DNA from: CALKAL01 sp051846895
GTDB taxonomy: Bacteria; Bacillota; Bacilli; Bacillales; Alkalibacillaceae
DNA length: 64,000 nt
Direction of reading: 5' to 3'
Assembly (NCBI GenBank): GCA_051846895.1
Contig: JBPYCQ010000001.1
Span: 62,001 to 126,000, forward strand
A program made the translations under genes and the position numbers. The notes below the pieces were generated by a model. That model made no database searches, was not told where the DNA came from, and saw only the letters and a list, made by a program, of their open reading frames with translations. Shown piece after piece: positions 43,450-51,904 of the stretch (the stretch's first letter is position 1; each line of letters begins with the position of its first letter).

Positions 43450-45108
43450 TTAAGCCCCTGTATATTCACCAAATACTTCTCGTAGACAATTGCAGATTTC
43501 TCCAACAGTAGCATAGGATTTAACCGCATCTATTATATATGGCATTAAATTTTCTTTTTCATTTTTAGCTGCTTCTTTTAAAGCTGTAAGGTTTTTATTG
43601 ACAGAGTTGTGATCACGGTTTGTTCTTACTCTATGAATTTGTTCTACTTGTTCTTGTTCTAGTTGTTCGTCAACCTTCAATAATTCACCATGCATCTCTT
43701 CGTCTATTTGAAATTCATTCATTCCAACGATAATATCTTCTTTTGACTCTATTTTCTTCTGTGCTTCATAGGCTGCATGATGAATTTCACGTTGCATATA
43801 ACCATCTTCAACTGCCTGAACAGCGCCACCCATCTCATCTATTCGCTCTATATATGCGAGAACTTCACGTTCAATTTCGTCCGTTAACTGTTCCACATAA
43901 TATGAACCAGCTAATGGATCAACAGTATCAGCGACACCACTTTCATGTGCAATAATTTGCTGTGTACGTAAAGCGATACGGGCTGATTCTTCTGTAGGTA
44001 ACGCTAACGCTTCATCTCTTGAGTTCGTGTGTAAACTTTGCGTGCCACCTAACACCGCGGATAACGCTTGTAGTGCCACACGGACGATATTATTATCAGG
44101 TTGCTGTGCGGTTAACGTTGATCCGCCAGTTTGGGTATGAAAACGTAAGCGCCAGCTTCTTTCATCTTTGGCTTGATATTTTTCTTTCATGACTTTAGCC
44201 CAAATTCTTCTTGCCGCACGGAATTTTGCGACTTCTTCAAAAAAGTTATTATGAGCATTAAAGAAAAACGCAAGACGTGGTGCAAATTGATCGACTTTTA
44301 AACCGCTTTCAAGAGCAGCATCAACGTAAGCCATCCCATTAGCTAGTGTGAAAGCTACCTCTTGAACAGCAGTTGAACCTGCTTCTCGAATATGATAACC
44401 GGATATACTTATCGTGTTGAATTTCGGAACATGTTTTGCACAATATTCGAAGATGTTTGTAATCAGTCTCATCGATGGCTTAGGTGGATAAATATAAGTT
44501 CCACGCGCAATGTATTCTTTTAATATGTCATTTTGTATTGTACCTGTAATTTTTTCTTTAGGTACTCCTTGTTTTTCAGCTACAGCAATATACATCGCTA
44601 GTAAGACCGAAGCTGGTGCATTAATGGTCATTGACGTGCTTACTTGATCAAGCGGAATCCCGTCCAATAATGTTTCCATATCCTCTAAAGAATCAATAGC
44701 TACTCCAACTTTACCTACTTCCCCTTCTGCCATAGGGTCATCAGAGTCATATCCAATTTGAGTTGGTAAATCAAAGGCAACAGATAAACCAGTCTGACCT
44801 TGCTCTAGTAAATAGCGGAACCTTTTGTTAGTTTCCTTTGCAGATCCAAATCCAGCGTATTGCCTCATCGTCCAAAAACGATTTCGATACATTGAAGGCT
44901 GAATTCCTCGTGTATATGGGTATTGACCAGGAAATCCGAGTTTTTCCATATATTCATCATGCAATGCTTCATTTTGGGGTAAATATAGTGGATCGATTTC
45001 TATTTCGGATTTGTTAACGAACTTCCCTTTTCTTTCAGGAAATCGTTCATTAGTTTGTTTTACTTTTTCTTCCCATAGTTGTTGATGTTCTTTATAATTT
45101 CTCGCCAT
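43450..45108 (-). CDS. mcmA: Methylmalonyl-CoA mutase, catalytic subunit
   Basis: TIM-barrel mutase subunit of 552 aa, lacking its own B12-binding domain. Conserved blocks: YTRGIQPSMYRNRFWTMRQY, TGLSVAFDLPTQIGYDSDDP, NAPASVLLAMYIAVAEKQG, SISGYHIREAGSTAVQE and QTGGSTLTAQQPDNNIVR. It converts (R)-methylmalonyl-CoA to succinyl-CoA. It is the first gene of the mcmA-mcmB-mce-carboxyltransferase-peptidase operon. The MeaB-type GTPase chaperone often found beside mutases is not in the window. B. subtilis lacks mutase genes at this spot. Confidence 0.95.
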   Translation of the reverse strand: MARNYKEHQQLWEEKVKQTNERFPERKGKFVNKSEIEIDPLYLPQNEALHDEYMEKLGFPGQYPYTRGIQPSMYRNRFWTMRQYAGFGSAKETNKRFRYLLEQGQTGLSVAFDLPTQIGYDSDDPMAEGEVGKVGVAIDSLEDMETLLDGIPLDQVSTSMTINAPASVLLAMYIAVAEKQGVPKEKITGTIQNDILKEYIARGTYIYPPKPSMRLITNIFEYCAKHVPKFNTISISGYHIREAGSTAVQEVAFTLANGMAYVDAALESGLKVDQFAPRLAFFFNAHNNFFEEVAKFRAARRIWAKVMKEKYQAKDERSWRLRFHTQTGGSTLTAQQPDNNIVRVALQALSAVLGGTQSLHTNSRDEALALPTEESARIALRTQQIIAHESGVADTVDPLAGSYYVEQLTDEIEREVLAYIERIDEMGGAVQAVEDGYMQREIHHAAYEAQKKIESKEDIIVGMNEFQIDEEMHGELLKVDEQLEQEQVEQIHRVRTNRDHNSVNKNLTALKEAAKNEKENLMPYIIDAVKSYATVGEICNCLREVFGEYTGA

Positions 45109-45161
45109 TTATACTTCTCCCTTCATCAACATCATTTTATGTAAAAAAACTCCCACTTACT

Positions 45162-45190
45162 ATTTTAAAGGAAAGATTTGTCTTGTCCAA
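45162..45190 (-). promoter_or_regulatory. Candidate sigma-A promoter of the mcm operon
   Basis: On the minus strand TTGGAC (45185-45190), 17 bases, TAAAAT (45162-45167). Its -35 hexamer overlaps the -35 of the divergent promoter by 4 bases. Confidence 0.55.
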
Positions 45191-45211
45191 TCAATCTTTT
45201 TCTTTTACAAT
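45183..45211 (+). promoter_or_regulatory. Candidate sigma-A promoter of the Prli42-like gene
   Basis: TTGTCC (45183-45188), 17 bases, TACAAT (45206-45211), followed 19 bases later by the GGGAGG binding site of the small gene. Confidence 0.55.
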
Positions 45212-45244
45212 AAAATATAGTGTAATGTAAGGGAGGAATCGGAC

Positions 45245-45397
45245 GTGTCCAACAAAAAAAATAAAAAGAAAAGAGTTCAAGCTCCTTTTTCATCAAATAG
45301 AAGAAGAAAGAACAAGTGGACAACAGTTGTTATTTACTTAATGATTATTGCAATGTTATTATCTTCACTTATGATGGCAGCAGTTCTGTTCATATAA
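45245..45397 (+). CDS. Prli42-like membrane miniprotein
   Basis: Fifty-residue protein starting at GTG, 8 bases after GGGAGG. Residues 1-24 are strongly basic (runs of Lys and Arg) and residues 26-49 form one membrane span with the pattern VVIYLMIIAMLLSSLMM. That span resembles the Listeria stressosome-anchoring miniprotein Prli42 and its Bacillaceae homologues, which are about 30 residues long; the basic N-terminal extension is longer here. It is a monocistronic gene with its own promoter and terminator, and its place beside yqjA-brxB agrees with what I recall for other bacilli. Identification is by pattern from memory. Confidence 0.68.
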   Translation: MSNKKNKKKRVQAPFSSNRRRKNKWTTVVIYLMIIAMLLSSLMMAAVLFI

Positions 45398-45406
45398 TTT
45401 GAAAAT

Positions 45407-45442
45407 AAAACTCTCAGGCCATATAAGTGCTTGAGAGTTTTT
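45407..45442. terminator. Bidirectional terminator between the Prli42-like gene and yqjA
   Basis: AAAACTCTCA (45407-45416) pairs perfectly with TGAGAGTTTT (45432-45441), with T-rich sequence on the exit side for both strands. Confidence 0.8.
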
Positions 45443-45452
45443 TGTAATTACC

Positions 45453-46406
45453 TTAAATATCGCTTTTCTTATAGGATCGTTTAATTATTAAATATTGTTC
45501 AATCTCATTTAATAATAAATAAAGGTTTGCTCTTTCCTCGAATTGCTCTTTATTTTCTGGCAAAGGCTCTTTATTAAAACGATCACGAATATTTTTAAGT
45601 TGTTCTAAAAACTTTATTGCTGTATTTCCAGGATGAACATGATCTGATAACTCTTCAAACATTTTTCCAATATACTCATGCTCCTCTTCGCTAACACGTA
45701 GCCGACTAATCAAAGGTAACATTTGCTCTAAATTATCTAGTTGTCTTTCCCGCATATGAAAGTAATGGTTAAATGGATGGTGACTTCTTAACAAATGATT
45801 TTCAACATCTCGTGAGGCTAGTGATTTAGCTTTATCAATTAGTATAGCTGCCTCTGTTAATTCCTGACCGGACCACTCACGATCTCCAGTTCTTAAATAT
45901 AAGCCGATTTCCTTTAAAATCGTTGAAAACTTAGATTCAAGCTTCGTTTGGATTTGTTCAAGCTCGTATTCTAAACTAGGCATATATAAATTAAGTAGTA
46001 AGGCAACTCCCAATCCAACCATTAAAAGAATAATTTCGTTTACAAATAAATTTAATGAGACATATCCTGCCCCGTATAAATGTAGAATGATAACGGAGCT
46101 TGTAATAATCCCTTCAGTAATATTTAGTTTTACTGTGATTGGTATAAAAATAATAAGAACTAGCCCAAAAGTGACTGGTGTGTAACCAAATAAATAAAAG
46201 ACAGTGGCGGATATTATAATGGCAACTAGACATGCATATAAACGATACCACGCGCTTAAAAAAGACCTTCTTCTTGTCGCTTTAATACAAAGAATCGTTA
46301 AAATAGCGGCAGATATATAATTATCAAGACCAATCATTTGTGCAATTAACATAGATATTGGAGCACCAATAGCTGTTTTGATTGTACGATAACCGATTTT
46401 GAACAT
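45453..46406 (-). CDS. yqjA: Membrane protein YqjA (DUF939, aromatic acid exporter family)
   Basis: Predicted 317-aa membrane protein. The N-terminal half has five or six spans (about 1-155) and opens with the family's IGYRTIKTAIGAPISMLIAQ; the C-terminal half is a charged, helical cytoplasmic domain. Pfam groups it with aromatic acid exporter-like (FUSC-related) proteins, but the transported compound is unknown. It follows brxB on the same strand, separated by a terminator. Confidence 0.85.
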   Translation of the reverse strand: MFKIGYRTIKTAIGAPISMLIAQMIGLDNYISAAILTILCIKATRRRSFLSAWYRLYACLVAIIISATVFYLFGYTPVTFGLVLIIFIPITVKLNITEGIITSSVIILHLYGAGYVSLNLFVNEIILLMVGLGVALLLNLYMPSLEYELEQIQTKLESKFSTILKEIGLYLRTGDREWSGQELTEAAILIDKAKSLASRDVENHLLRSHHPFNHYFHMRERQLDNLEQMLPLISRLRVSEEEHEYIGKMFEELSDHVHPGNTAIKFLEQLKNIRDRFNKEPLPENKEQFEERANLYLLLNEIEQYLIIKRSYKKSDI

Positions 46407-46453
46407 GTTCTTCCTCTTTCTTAGTTAAACATCCAAATACTTTCCTATATTAG

Positions 46454-46479
46454 AAAAAGGTGGCTAGTAACCACCTTTT
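46454..46479 (-). terminator. Terminator of brxB
   Basis: AAAAGGTGG (46455-46463) pairs with CCACCTTTT (46471-46479) over a 7-base loop, giving TTTTT on the minus-strand exit. It lies 9 bases past the brxB stop. Confidence 0.85.
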
Positions 46480-46487
46480 ATTCCATC

Positions 46488-46919
46488 TTATATTTCATCA
46501 CAATGTTCATCAAAAAGCTTTTGTAACTGTTGGACAACTTCCATAGGTGTTGAACTTTCTATTTCATGACGTTCAAGCATAGTGATAATTTTACCATCTT
46601 TTAATAAAGCAAAAGAAGGTGAAGATGGCGGATAACCTTCGAAATATTCTCTTGCTCTTTCAGTAGCTTCACGGTCTTGTCCAGCAAAAACAGTAACTAA
46701 ATGATCTGGACGACGATCGTAGTGAATAGAATTTGCTGCAGCTGGGCGAGCTACTCCTCCAGCACAACCACAAGTTGAATTGATCATAACAAGTGTTGTT
46801 CCTTTTTTAGCAAATGCTTGATCTACTTCTTCTGGTGTTGTTAAAGACACATAACCAGCTTCAGTGATCTCATTTCTTGCTTGATTAACGAAATCTTGCA
46901 TATAAAGATTAAAATCCAT
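46488..46919 (-). CDS. brxB: Bacilliredoxin BrxB
   Basis: Thioredoxin-fold protein (143 aa) that removes bacillithiol from S-bacillithiolated proteins. The active site is the unusual C50-G-C52 motif in STCGCAGGVARPA. It predicts that the host makes bacillithiol, as most Bacillaceae do. Conserved tail segments (GYPPSSPSFALLKDG) match the UPF0403/BrxA-BrxB family. It stands alone between terminators, upstream of yqjA, as in B. subtilis (yqiW). Confidence 0.93.
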   Translation of the reverse strand: MDFNLYMQDFVNQARNEITEAGYVSLTTPEEVDQAFAKKGTTLVMINSTCGCAGGVARPAAANSIHYDRRPDHLVTVFAGQDREATERAREYFEGYPPSSPSFALLKDGKIITMLERHEIESSTPMEVVQQLQKLFDEHCDEI

Positions 46920-47002
46920 TTGACATGGCCCCTTTATGTTAATATTTCATGTTTTTATCGTACCAAGTTTTATACTGACATTCAATTATGACGCTAAAAT
47001 TT

Positions 47003-47034
47003 GAGAAAATCACCTTCTATCAGGTGATTTTCTC
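47003..47034 (-). terminator. Terminator of the bkd operon
   Basis: A perfect 13-bp inverted repeat (47003-47015 and 47022-47034) with a 6-base loop lies 7 bases past the bkdB stop. The T residues are partly in the stem. Confidence 0.8.
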
Positions 47035-47040
47035 ATCGTT

Positions 47041-48297
47041 TTAATAAACGTTTGTATTCTCTTGTGACATATTTTCTAGAATTTCTTTTAGACGTTTTAA
47101 GAAATTACCGCAAATGAGTCCGTCTAAAATACGATGGTCAAGTGATAAGCAAAGATTTACCATATCACGAGCTGCAAACATTCCATTCATATATACTGGA
47201 CGTTTAACTATTGATTCAACTTGTAAGATGGCTGCCTGCGGATAGTTAATGACCCCCATCGATTGAACAGAACCAAATGAGCCTGTGTTATTAACGGTAA
47301 ATGTTCCTCCTTGCATATCATCGGGACTTAGTTTTCCGTTACGAGCTTTACCAGCAAGTTCTGTTATTTCTTTGGCTATCCCTTTAATACTCTTTTCATC
47401 TGCATGTTTAATGACAGGGACAAATAATTCATTTTCATTTGCAACTGCAATGGATAAATTAATATCTTTCTTTTGAATAATTTTATCTCCTGCCCAAGTA
47501 CTGTTTAATTCTGGGTATTCTTTTAAAGCTTGAGCAACTGCTTTGACGAAGAAAGCAAAATATGTGATTGAAAAGCCTTCTTTACGTTTAAACTCATCTT
47601 TAATTTCGTTTCGATAGTTGACTAAATCCGTGACATCAACTTCAACAGTCATCCATGCATGTGGAATTTCAGTTTTTGATCTAACCATATTTTGAGCGAT
47701 AACTTTTCTTACACCTGTTACTGGTATTTCAATATCTCCCGCTTCAGTTTCAGCATATTGTACTGGTGATGAAGGTGCTTTACGTTCTGTACTTACATCC
47801 TTTGTCTGTTGGGTTGGTTGTTGAGCAGGCTTCGGAATTTCTCCAGAAGCGATTATCTTCTCCAAATCTTTTCTCGTTATTCTTCCACCTTTACCTGTAC
47901 CTTCAACTGAGTTAAGATCAATATCGTTCTCTTGGGCTAATTTTAATACTGCTGGTGAATAACGTTTTTTCATCGATTGATCATTGTCGTTTAATTCTTT
48001 TGATTCTTCATTGCTCGAAGTATCATCCTTATTTTCTACTTGTTCAGATGACCCACCTTCTACTTCGATATAACAGATTAACTCTCCTACAGATACTGTT
48101 TCACCTTCTTGAACAACTAATTCCTTAATAACTCCAGTAAAAGAAGATGGGACTTCTGCATTTACTTTATCTGTCATGACTTCAGCTAATGGGTCGTATT
48201 TATTTACATGGTCCCCTACATTAACGAGCCAAGAACCAATTGTACCTTCAGTTACACTCTCACCTAATTGTGGCATCGTTATTTTTTCAACAGCCAT
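47041..48297 (-). CDS. bkdB: Branched-chain 2-oxo acid dehydrogenase E2 (lipoamide acyltransferase)
   Basis: Core E2 subunit (418 aa) of the BKD complex. One lipoyl domain with the lipoylated Lys in EVMTDKVNAEVPS (about residue 44), a linker rich in Ser, Asn and Glu, the E1/E3-binding domain with YSPAVLKLAQENDIDLN, a Gln/Pro-rich linker, and the acyltransferase domain ending in SLDHRILDG (catalytic His and Asp). It moves the branched acyl group to CoA. The ATG at 48297 follows GGAGG by 9 bases. It is the last gene of the operon. Confidence 0.96.
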   Translation of the reverse strand: MAVEKITMPQLGESVTEGTIGSWLVNVGDHVNKYDPLAEVMTDKVNAEVPSSFTGVIKELVVQEGETVSVGELICYIEVEGGSSEQVENKDDTSSNEESKELNDNDQSMKKRYSPAVLKLAQENDIDLNSVEGTGKGGRITRKDLEKIIASGEIPKPAQQPTQQTKDVSTERKAPSSPVQYAETEAGDIEIPVTGVRKVIAQNMVRSKTEIPHAWMTVEVDVTDLVNYRNEIKDEFKRKEGFSITYFAFFVKAVAQALKEYPELNSTWAGDKIIQKKDINLSIAVANENELFVPVIKHADEKSIKGIAKEITELAGKARNGKLSPDDMQGGTFTVNNTGSFGSVQSMGVINYPQAAILQVESIVKRPVYMNGMFAARDMVNLCLSLDHRILDGLICGNFLKRLKEILENMSQENTNVY

Positions 48298-48343
48298 CAA
48301 CTAAGACCTCCTTTACTTCATTATGAAACGACTTATTTGCAAA

Positions 48344-49327
48344 TTAAAATTCCGCTAAATCACGCATCGCCTTTTCAACCTTGTCTGGATTAACCATGAA
48401 GAATTTTTCCATTGTTGGTGCGTATGGCATTGCCGGAATGTCCGGACCACATAGACGTTGCACAGGTGCATCTAAGTCAAATAAACAATGCTCAGCAATA
48501 ATTGCTGAAACTTCACTCATAATACTGCCTTCTTTATTATCCTCAGTCACCAAAAGAACTTTACCTGTCTTTTTAGCTGCTTCAATAATAGCCTCTTGAT
48601 CCAGTGGATAAACTGTACGCAAATCAAGAATATGAGCCGATATTCCTTCTTCAGCTAATCTTTCTGCTGCTTGTAAAGCAAAATGGACACATAATCCATA
48701 AGTTATTACAGTTATATCTTCACCTTCACGTTTAACATCCGCTTTTCCAATTGGAAGAACGTAATCATCTTCAGGTACTTCACCTTTAATTAAACGGTAT
48801 GCACGCTTATGTTCGAAAAATAAAACTGGGTCCTCATCACGAATAGCTGCTTTTAGTAAGCCTTTAACATCATACGGTGTTGACGGCATAACAATTTTCA
48901 ATCCAGGTTGATTCGCAAATATTGCCTCAACTGATTGTGAATGGTATAGCGCTCCATGTACGCCACCACCATAAGGAGCACGGATAGTAATTGGACAATT
49001 CCAATCATTATTCGAGCGATAACGGATTCTAGCTGCTTCTGAAATAATTTGGTTTACAGCTGGCATAATAAAATCCGCAAACTGCATTTCTGCAATAGGA
49101 CGCATACCATACATAGCTGCCCCGATACCTACACCCGCTATCGCAGATTCTGTTAAAGGGGTATCAATCACACGTTGTTCTCCAAATTGATCATATAAAC
49201 CGTCCGTTGCTCGGAAAACGCCTCCCTTTTTCCCGACATCTTCTCCGAGTACGAAAACTTTTTCATCACGTTCCATCTCTTCTTTAATCGCTTGGGTGAC
49301 GGCTTGAATATATGATAAAACTGCCAT
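48344..49327 (-). CDS. bkdAB: Branched-chain 2-oxo acid dehydrogenase E1 beta
   Basis: Transketolase-like beta subunit (327 aa) of the thiamine diphosphate E1. Typical blocks: FVLGEDVGKKGGVFRATDGL, DTPLTESAIAGVGIGAAMYG, APYGGGVHGALYHSQSVEA and IMPSTPYDVKGLL. It forms a heterotetramer with the alpha subunit and decarboxylates the keto acids of leucine, valine and isoleucine. It begins 2 bases after the bkdAA stop with a strong GGAGGGG site. Confidence 0.96.
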   Translation of the reverse strand: MAVLSYIQAVTQAIKEEMERDEKVFVLGEDVGKKGGVFRATDGLYDQFGEQRVIDTPLTESAIAGVGIGAAMYGMRPIAEMQFADFIMPAVNQIISEAARIRYRSNNDWNCPITIRAPYGGGVHGALYHSQSVEAIFANQPGLKIVMPSTPYDVKGLLKAAIRDEDPVLFFEHKRAYRLIKGEVPEDDYVLPIGKADVKREGEDITVITYGLCVHFALQAAERLAEEGISAHILDLRTVYPLDQEAIIEAAKKTGKVLLVTEDNKEGSIMSEVSAIIAEHCLFDLDAPVQRLCGPDIPAMPYAPTMEKFFMVNPDKVEKAMRDLAEF

Positions 49328-49329
49328 CT

Positions 49330-50337
49330 TTATTCCCCTCCCTCTTCGTGATACACGTATTTTAGGGCTTCTTCTGGTTCAGCATAAGGCGCATTTTCGG
49401 CATAATCAGTTGCTTCATTTATTTCCTGTTCAATACCTTTAATAAGTTCTTTTTCTTGTTCATCATTTAACACGCCAGCTTCTTTTAAATAATTTGAGAA
49501 TATAATAATACAGTCATTTTTACGCGCTTCTTCAACTTCATTTTTGTCACGATAAACTGAATCATCATCATCACTTGAGTGAGCTGTTAAACGTGTTGTA
49601 ACTGCTTCAATTAAAGATGGGCCTTCGCCATTTAATGCTCTCTTTCTAGCATTTTGGACTGCTTCAAAAACTTCTAATGGATCATTCCCATTTACTTGTA
49701 CACCAACCATGCCATAACTTCCTGCACGTTCCGCAACTGTTTCGGAAGCAACTTGTTTTTCATATGGGACAGAAATGGCATACTTATTATTTTCTACCAT
49801 TGTAATAACAGGTAGTTTATGAACCCCTGCAAAGTTCAATCCTTCATGGAAATCTCCTTGGTTAGATGAACCTTCACCTAATGTGACAAAAGAAACAAAA
49901 TCTTTGTTTTCCATTTTCCCTGCTAAAGCAACACCAACTGCGTGTGGAAGTTGGGTTGTAACAGGAGAGGATCCTGTTAAAATTCTGTTTTTCTTTTGTC
50001 CAAAATGTCCTGGCATTTGTCTACCACCTGAGTTAGGATCTTCTGCTTTAGCAAAACCTGATAGAAATAAGTCACGAGATGTCATACCAAATGATAGGAC
50101 GACTCCTACATCACGATAATAAGGTGCTACATAATCTTTCGTTCTGTCTAATGCAAAGGCTGCTCCTACTTGTGCTGCTTCTTGCCCTTGACAAGAGATG
50201 ACAAAAGGAATTTTCCCCGCTCGGTTAAGTAACCACATTCTTTCATCAATTTTTCTAGCTAAAACCATCGTACGGTACATATCAATGGCTTGTTCATCGG
50301 TTAAACCGAGTTCTTCATGGCGATTTTTTTTAGCCAT
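49330..50337 (-). CDS. bkdAA: Branched-chain 2-oxo acid dehydrogenase E1 alpha
   Basis: Thiamine diphosphate-binding alpha subunit (335 aa). The ThDP motif lies in LGEGSSNQGDFHEGLNFAGV, continuing to ENNKYAISVP; a conserved phosphorylation-loop-like segment is RLTAHSSDDDDSVYR. The ATG at 50337 follows GGGAGG by 7 bases; the longer frame runs into lpdV and is rejected. It precedes bkdAB directly. Confidence 0.96.
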   Translation of the reverse strand: MAKKNRHEELGLTDEQAIDMYRTMVLARKIDERMWLLNRAGKIPFVISCQGQEAAQVGAAFALDRTKDYVAPYYRDVGVVLSFGMTSRDLFLSGFAKAEDPNSGGRQMPGHFGQKKNRILTGSSPVTTQLPHAVGVALAGKMENKDFVSFVTLGEGSSNQGDFHEGLNFAGVHKLPVITMVENNKYAISVPYEKQVASETVAERAGSYGMVGVQVNGNDPLEVFEAVQNARKRALNGEGPSLIEAVTTRLTAHSSDDDDSVYRDKNEVEEARKNDCIIIFSNYLKEAGVLNDEQEKELIKGIEQEINEATDYAENAPYAEPEEALKYVYHEEGGE

Positions 50338-50354
50338 ATTAATACCTCCCTTTT

Positions 50355-51776
50355 TTATCCATGAATTTGTTTTCCGTCTACTGCTAATGCAGCTTCTCCA
50401 ATCACTTCTGAAAGTGTCGGATGCGGATGAATGGATTGAGAAATTTCCCAAGGTGTTGCATCTAATACTTTTGCTAGTCCTGCTTCAGATATCATATCCG
50501 TAACATGTGGACCAATCATATGAACGCCTAATAAATCATCATTCTGTTTATTGGCTATAATTTTTACGAATCCGTTAGCTTCTCCATATACAAGTGCTTT
50601 ACCGACAGCTTGAAACGGGAATTTACCAATTTTAATGTCATACCCTTGATCAACTGCTTGTTGTTCAGTCAATCCTACACTTGCTACTTCTGGATTTGAG
50701 TAAATACACGTCGGAATGTTTTCATAATTAATAGGATCTGGGTTTTCATTGGCTATATGTTCCATCGCTATAATTCCTTCATGAGATGCGACATGTGCTA
50801 ATTGCATGCCACCGATGACATCACCAATTGCATAAATATGACTTTCTTTTGTTTGATAATATTTATTTACTTTTATTGCTCCATTTTCAATCTCTATATC
50901 GGTATTTTCAAGACCTATATTATCGACATTAGGTACACGACCGACTGAGACGAGCATTTTTTCTGCAGTAAATACTTCTGTTTTACCTTTAACTTCAGCT
51001 TCAATAGATACTTCTTTATTTTTGTTGACCGTCTCTGGAATCACTTTTGCTTTTGTAACAACTTTCACACCTTTTTTCTTTAACATTCTCGTCATTTCTC
51101 GAGAAATATCTTGATCCTCGGTTGGTAAAATACGATCAGCATACTCAATCACTGTTACATCGACATCAAAATCGTTCAGCATTGATGCCCATTCAATTCC
51201 GATTACACCGCCGCCAACAATTAATATAGACTTTGGAAGATCTGTTAATTGTAGCGCATGATCTGAAGATAATATTTTATCACCACCTAAGTCCAATCCT
51301 GGTAATGTGCGTGGACTAGAACCAGTTGCAATGATCACATTTTTTGGTACAATCATCGTATTGTCTGCGCCATCATTGCGTTCAACTGAAATAGTCCCAG
51401 CAGTTGGTGAAAAAATACTCGGGCCTAGTATTCTGCCGTGTCCTTCATAAATATCAATCTTCCCTTTTTTCATCAACCCTTGAACACCTTTATGTAAACG
51501 ATCAATGATTGATTGTTTACGTTCTTGGACTTTCACAAAATTTAGTGATGTATTTTCTGTTTCGATTCCATAAGTTTCGGATTCTTTCGTTTGTTTGTAA
51601 ACTTCTGCACTCCTTAGTAATGCTTTTGAAGGAATACATCCTTGATGCAAACATGTTCCTCCAAGTTTACTTTTCTCAACGATCGCAACCTTTAAGCCTA
51701 ATTGACTCGCACGAACAGCAGCAACATAACCACCTGTTCCCCCACCAAGTACGACCACATCATATTCTTCAGCCAT
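50355..51776 (-). CDS. lpdV: Dihydrolipoamide dehydrogenase of the BKD complex (E3)
   Basis: FAD-linked disulfide reductase (473 aa) that reoxidises the lipoyl arm of E2 and makes NADH. FAD motif VVLGGGTGGYVAAVRASQLG, redox-active pair in GGTCLHQGCIPSKALL, NAD motif VGGGVIGIEWAS, and the C-terminal catalytic HPHPTLSE. A promoter-like sequence and a cre site lie just upstream, so lpdV-bkdAA-bkdAB-bkdB may be transcribed on their own as well as from the bcd side. Confidence 0.95.
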   Translation of the reverse strand: MAEEYDVVVLGGGTGGYVAAVRASQLGLKVAIVEKSKLGGTCLHQGCIPSKALLRSAEVYKQTKESETYGIETENTSLNFVKVQERKQSIIDRLHKGVQGLMKKGKIDIYEGHGRILGPSIFSPTAGTISVERNDGADNTMIVPKNVIIATGSSPRTLPGLDLGGDKILSSDHALQLTDLPKSILIVGGGVIGIEWASMLNDFDVDVTVIEYADRILPTEDQDISREMTRMLKKKGVKVVTKAKVIPETVNKNKEVSIEAEVKGKTEVFTAEKMLVSVGRVPNVDNIGLENTDIEIENGAIKVNKYYQTKESHIYAIGDVIGGMQLAHVASHEGIIAMEHIANENPDPINYENIPTCIYSNPEVASVGLTEQQAVDQGYDIKIGKFPFQAVGKALVYGEANGFVKIIANKQNDDLLGVHMIGPHVTDMISEAGLAKVLDATPWEISQSIHPHPTLSEVIGEAALAVDGKQIHG

Positions 51777-51818
51777 TGTTAAACTCCTCTCGCAAGTTAT
51801 TACCTAGTCCTAATATCT

Positions 51819-51847
51819 ATCATAAAACTTTATGATTGTTAGCACAA
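51819..51847 (-). promoter_or_regulatory. Candidate sigma-A promoter of lpdV-bkdAA-bkdAB-bkdB
   Basis: On the minus strand TTGTGC (51842-51847), 17 bases, TATGAT (51819-51824), 42 bases before the lpdV start. Confidence 0.5.
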
Positions 51848-51849
51848 CA

Positions 51850-51863
51850 TGGAAACGCTTTCA
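51850..51863. promoter_or_regulatory. Candidate cre site (CcpA) upstream of lpdV
   Basis: TGGAAACGCTTTCA matches the catabolite-response element TGWAANCGNTNWCA at 13 of 14 positions. It ends 2 bases upstream of the candidate -35, so CcpA bound here would hinder RNA polymerase. Confidence 0.65.
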
Positions 51864-51872
51864 ATATTACTA

Positions 51873-51897
51873 CCTTTGATACAACACATATCAAAGG
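51873..51897. other. Hairpin downstream of bcd
   Basis: CCTTTGATA (51873-51881) pairs perfectly with TATCAAAGG (51889-51897) over a 7-base loop, 8 bases past the bcd stop. No T-run follows on the minus strand, so it is a weak terminator at best; it may stabilise or attenuate the bcd message ahead of lpdV. Confidence 0.5.
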
Positions 51898-51904
51898 AAA
51901 AAGT

